Below are positions 5,900 to 6,756 of a stretch of 6,756 nt of DNA, piece after piece. Made by a program: the position numbers and the translations under genes. Below the pieces are notes generated by a model. That model saw only the letters and a list, made by a program, of their open reading frames with translations, ran no database searches and was not told where the DNA came from. How positions within the stretch are numbered: the stretch's first letter is position 1; the number at the start of each line of letters is the position of its first letter. Source of the stretch: an uncultured Bacilli bacterium (GTDB lineage: Bacteria > Bacillota_I > Bacilli_A > RFN20 > CAG-826). The stretch covers positions 1-6,756 of the forward strand of contig CALVRY010000063.1 in assembly GCA_944358755.1 (NCBI GenBank), in the 5' to 3' direction.

Positions 5900-6697
5900 A
5901 TGATTTTTGATACTCATATACACCTTAACGACAAGAAAATTTTTTCTAATCTTGATCAATACTTAAAAGAAGCTTCCGACATGAGAGTTACCTGTTTTAT
6001 GTGTGTTGGTTGGGATGTAGAAAGTTCCAAAAAAGCAATTGAGATAGCTGAAAAATATGAAAATGTGTATTGTGCTATCGGGGTTATTCCAACCGAACAC
6101 AAACAATACAAAACCAAAGAAGAAAATTGCCCTACTATCAACGAACTTGAAAATTTACTGAAAGTTTCCAGAAAAATTAAAGCAATTGGCGAAATCGGTT
6201 TAGATTACTATTGGGAAAAAGAATTAGAAATAAAAGAAAAGCAAAAAGAAATGTTTAAAGAACAAATTGAATTAGCTAATAAATATAATTTACCTGTTTC
6301 AATTCATTGTAGAGATGCTGTCCAGGACACATTTGATATTTTAAAGATAAACAAAGTTGATAACACAGGTGTTATGCACTGTTTCTCCGGTAGCAAAGAG
6401 ATGGCTAAAGAATTTGTTAAATTAGGTTACTATCTTGCATTTGGTGGCGTCTTAACATTTAAAAATGCAATTACAACCAAAGAAGTTATTGCTAGTATTC
6501 CTCTTGAAAGAGTTGTTTTTGAAACCGATGCTCCATATTTGGCACCAGTTCCTTTTAGAGGGAAATTAAACGAACCAAAATTTATTTTTCACACGGTTAA
6601 ATACGCTAGTGATCTACTAAATTTGGATTTTGAAAGTCTTCAAAAAACAAGTTTTCACAATTCTTGCAAATTGTTTCACGTGAAAAACTATGAATAG
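5900..6697 (+). CDS. tatD: TatD-family metal-dependent hydrolase (DNase)
   Basis: TatD proteins are cytoplasmic TIM-barrel metal enzymes; characterised members are DNases with 3'-5' exonuclease activity implicated in DNA repair. The 265-residue product has the family's usual length and metal-site motifs: DTHIH (4-8, HxH), GEIGLDYYW (97-105, Glu98), SIHCRDA (134-140, His136), MHCFSG (159-164, His160) and FETDAPYLAPVPFRG (207-221, Asp210). The segment normally reading GxHPH is GVIPTEH (61-67), so the first of those histidines is Ile63. I chose ATG 5900 because the protein then begins exactly at the family start MIFDTHIHL. An earlier in-frame ATG at 5816 would add 28 unrelated residues inside mnmE. 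One base separates it from the mnmE stop and only a weak GGAAAA (5890-5895) precedes it, so coupling is likely. A parS-like site overlaps its last codons. Confidence 0.94.
   Translation: MIFDTHIHLNDKKIFSNLDQYLKEASDMRVTCFMCVGWDVESSKKAIEIAEKYENVYCAIGVIPTEHKQYKTKEENCPTINELENLLKVSRKIKAIGEIGLDYYWEKELEIKEKQKEMFKEQIELANKYNLPVSIHCRDAVQDTFDILKINKVDNTGVMHCFSGSKEMAKEFVKLGYYLAFGGVLTFKNAITTKEVIASIPLERVVFETDAPYLAPVPFRGKLNEPKFIFHTVKYASDLLNLDFESLQKTSFHNSCKLFHVKNYE
6672..6687. other. parS: parS-like ParB-binding site
   Basis: The 16-mer TGTTTCACGTGAAAAA matches the ParB (Spo0J) target TGTTNCACGTGAAACA at every position except the fifteenth (A for C), and its central TTTCACGTGAAA is a perfect 12-bp palindrome. 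ParB loaded here spreads along DNA and recruits SMC, helping to segregate the new origin. The site lies in the last codons of tatD (LFHVKN), about 5.4 kb from the DnaA-box cluster, where origin-proximal parS sites are expected and where they often sit inside genes. No parA or parB gene is visible in the window. Binding itself is inferred. Confidence 0.82.
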
Positions 6698-6756
6698 AAA
6701 ATGTTTAATTGTTGTCGAAGGTAAAACTGATATTGATTTTTTATCGAAGTTTATTT
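6690..6756 (+). CDS. rnmV: Toprim-domain protein, probably ribonuclease M5 (5' end only)
   Basis: Only 22 codons are visible, reading MNRKCLIVVEGKTDIDFLSK. The hydrophobic strand followed by VVEGKTD is the first Toprim motif, with its catalytic glutamate, seen in RNase M5 as VVEGK-D. RNase M5 matures the ends of 5S rRNA in Bacillota. The ATG at 6690 overlaps the tatD stop by 8 bp, implying coupled translation. In B. subtilis tatD (yabD) and rnmV (yabF) are near neighbours, often followed by ksgA, which supports the assignment. Other Toprim proteins (DnaG, RecR, OLD-type) fit the motif less well or the context poorly, but cannot be excluded from so short a stretch. Confidence 0.75.
   Translation, partial: MNRKCLIVVEGKTDIDFLSKFI

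Overview
The window is a chromosomal replication-origin region from an AT-rich bacterium, most likely a low-GC Bacillota of the Bacilli / Mollicutes-related type. Four things point there. The order dnaA | origin | rpmH-rnpA-yidC-jag-mnmE is the classic Bacillus-type origin layout. YidC is made as a lipoprotein, as in Gram-positive SpoIIIJ. Jag has the Jag_N-KH-R3H build. A near-consensus parS site is present. All 15 tryptophans in the readable genes use TGG and no reading frame contains an internal TGA, so nothing suggests the mycoplasma code, although no gene here ends in TGA either. Assignment below class level is not possible from this sequence alone.

Layout. Positions 1-1091 (minus strand) hold dnaA, encoding the replication initiator; its 3' end, with the DNA-binding domain IV, lies outside the window. 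Positions 1092-1504 are non-coding. They hold about eleven DnaA-box-like 9-mers in both orientations (1156-1414), AT-rich tracts, two short palindromes and a good promoter for the rightward operon (-35 at 1444, -10 at 1468). From 1505 to the right edge, seven genes lie on the plus strand with gaps of 1-3 bp or a short overlap: rpmH (L34), rnpA (RNase P protein), yidC (membrane insertase), jag/khpB (RNA-binding protein), mnmE (tRNA U34-modifying GTPase), tatD (metal-dependent nuclease) and the first 22 codons of a Toprim protein, probably rnmV (RNase M5). No internal terminator or second promoter is evident, so this looks like one long operon.

How the genes fit together. dnaA and the box cluster start replication, and the rightward operon is transcribed away from the origin, so it is co-directional with the fork. 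Its products serve translation and RNA maturation (L34, RNase P, MnmE, probable RNase M5) and membrane biogenesis (YidC with Jag). The parS-like site in the last codons of tatD, about 5.4 kb from the box cluster, would mark the origin for ParB/SMC-dependent segregation.

The region is largely housekeeping. The points most worth following are the parS site inside tatD, the roughly 320-residue extracellular part of YidC, palindromes in the dnaA leader and inside the rpmH promoter spacer, the altered RNR box of RnpA, and tatD-rnmV in the place where mnmG follows mnmE in Bacillus. I saw no clearly new multi-gene system.
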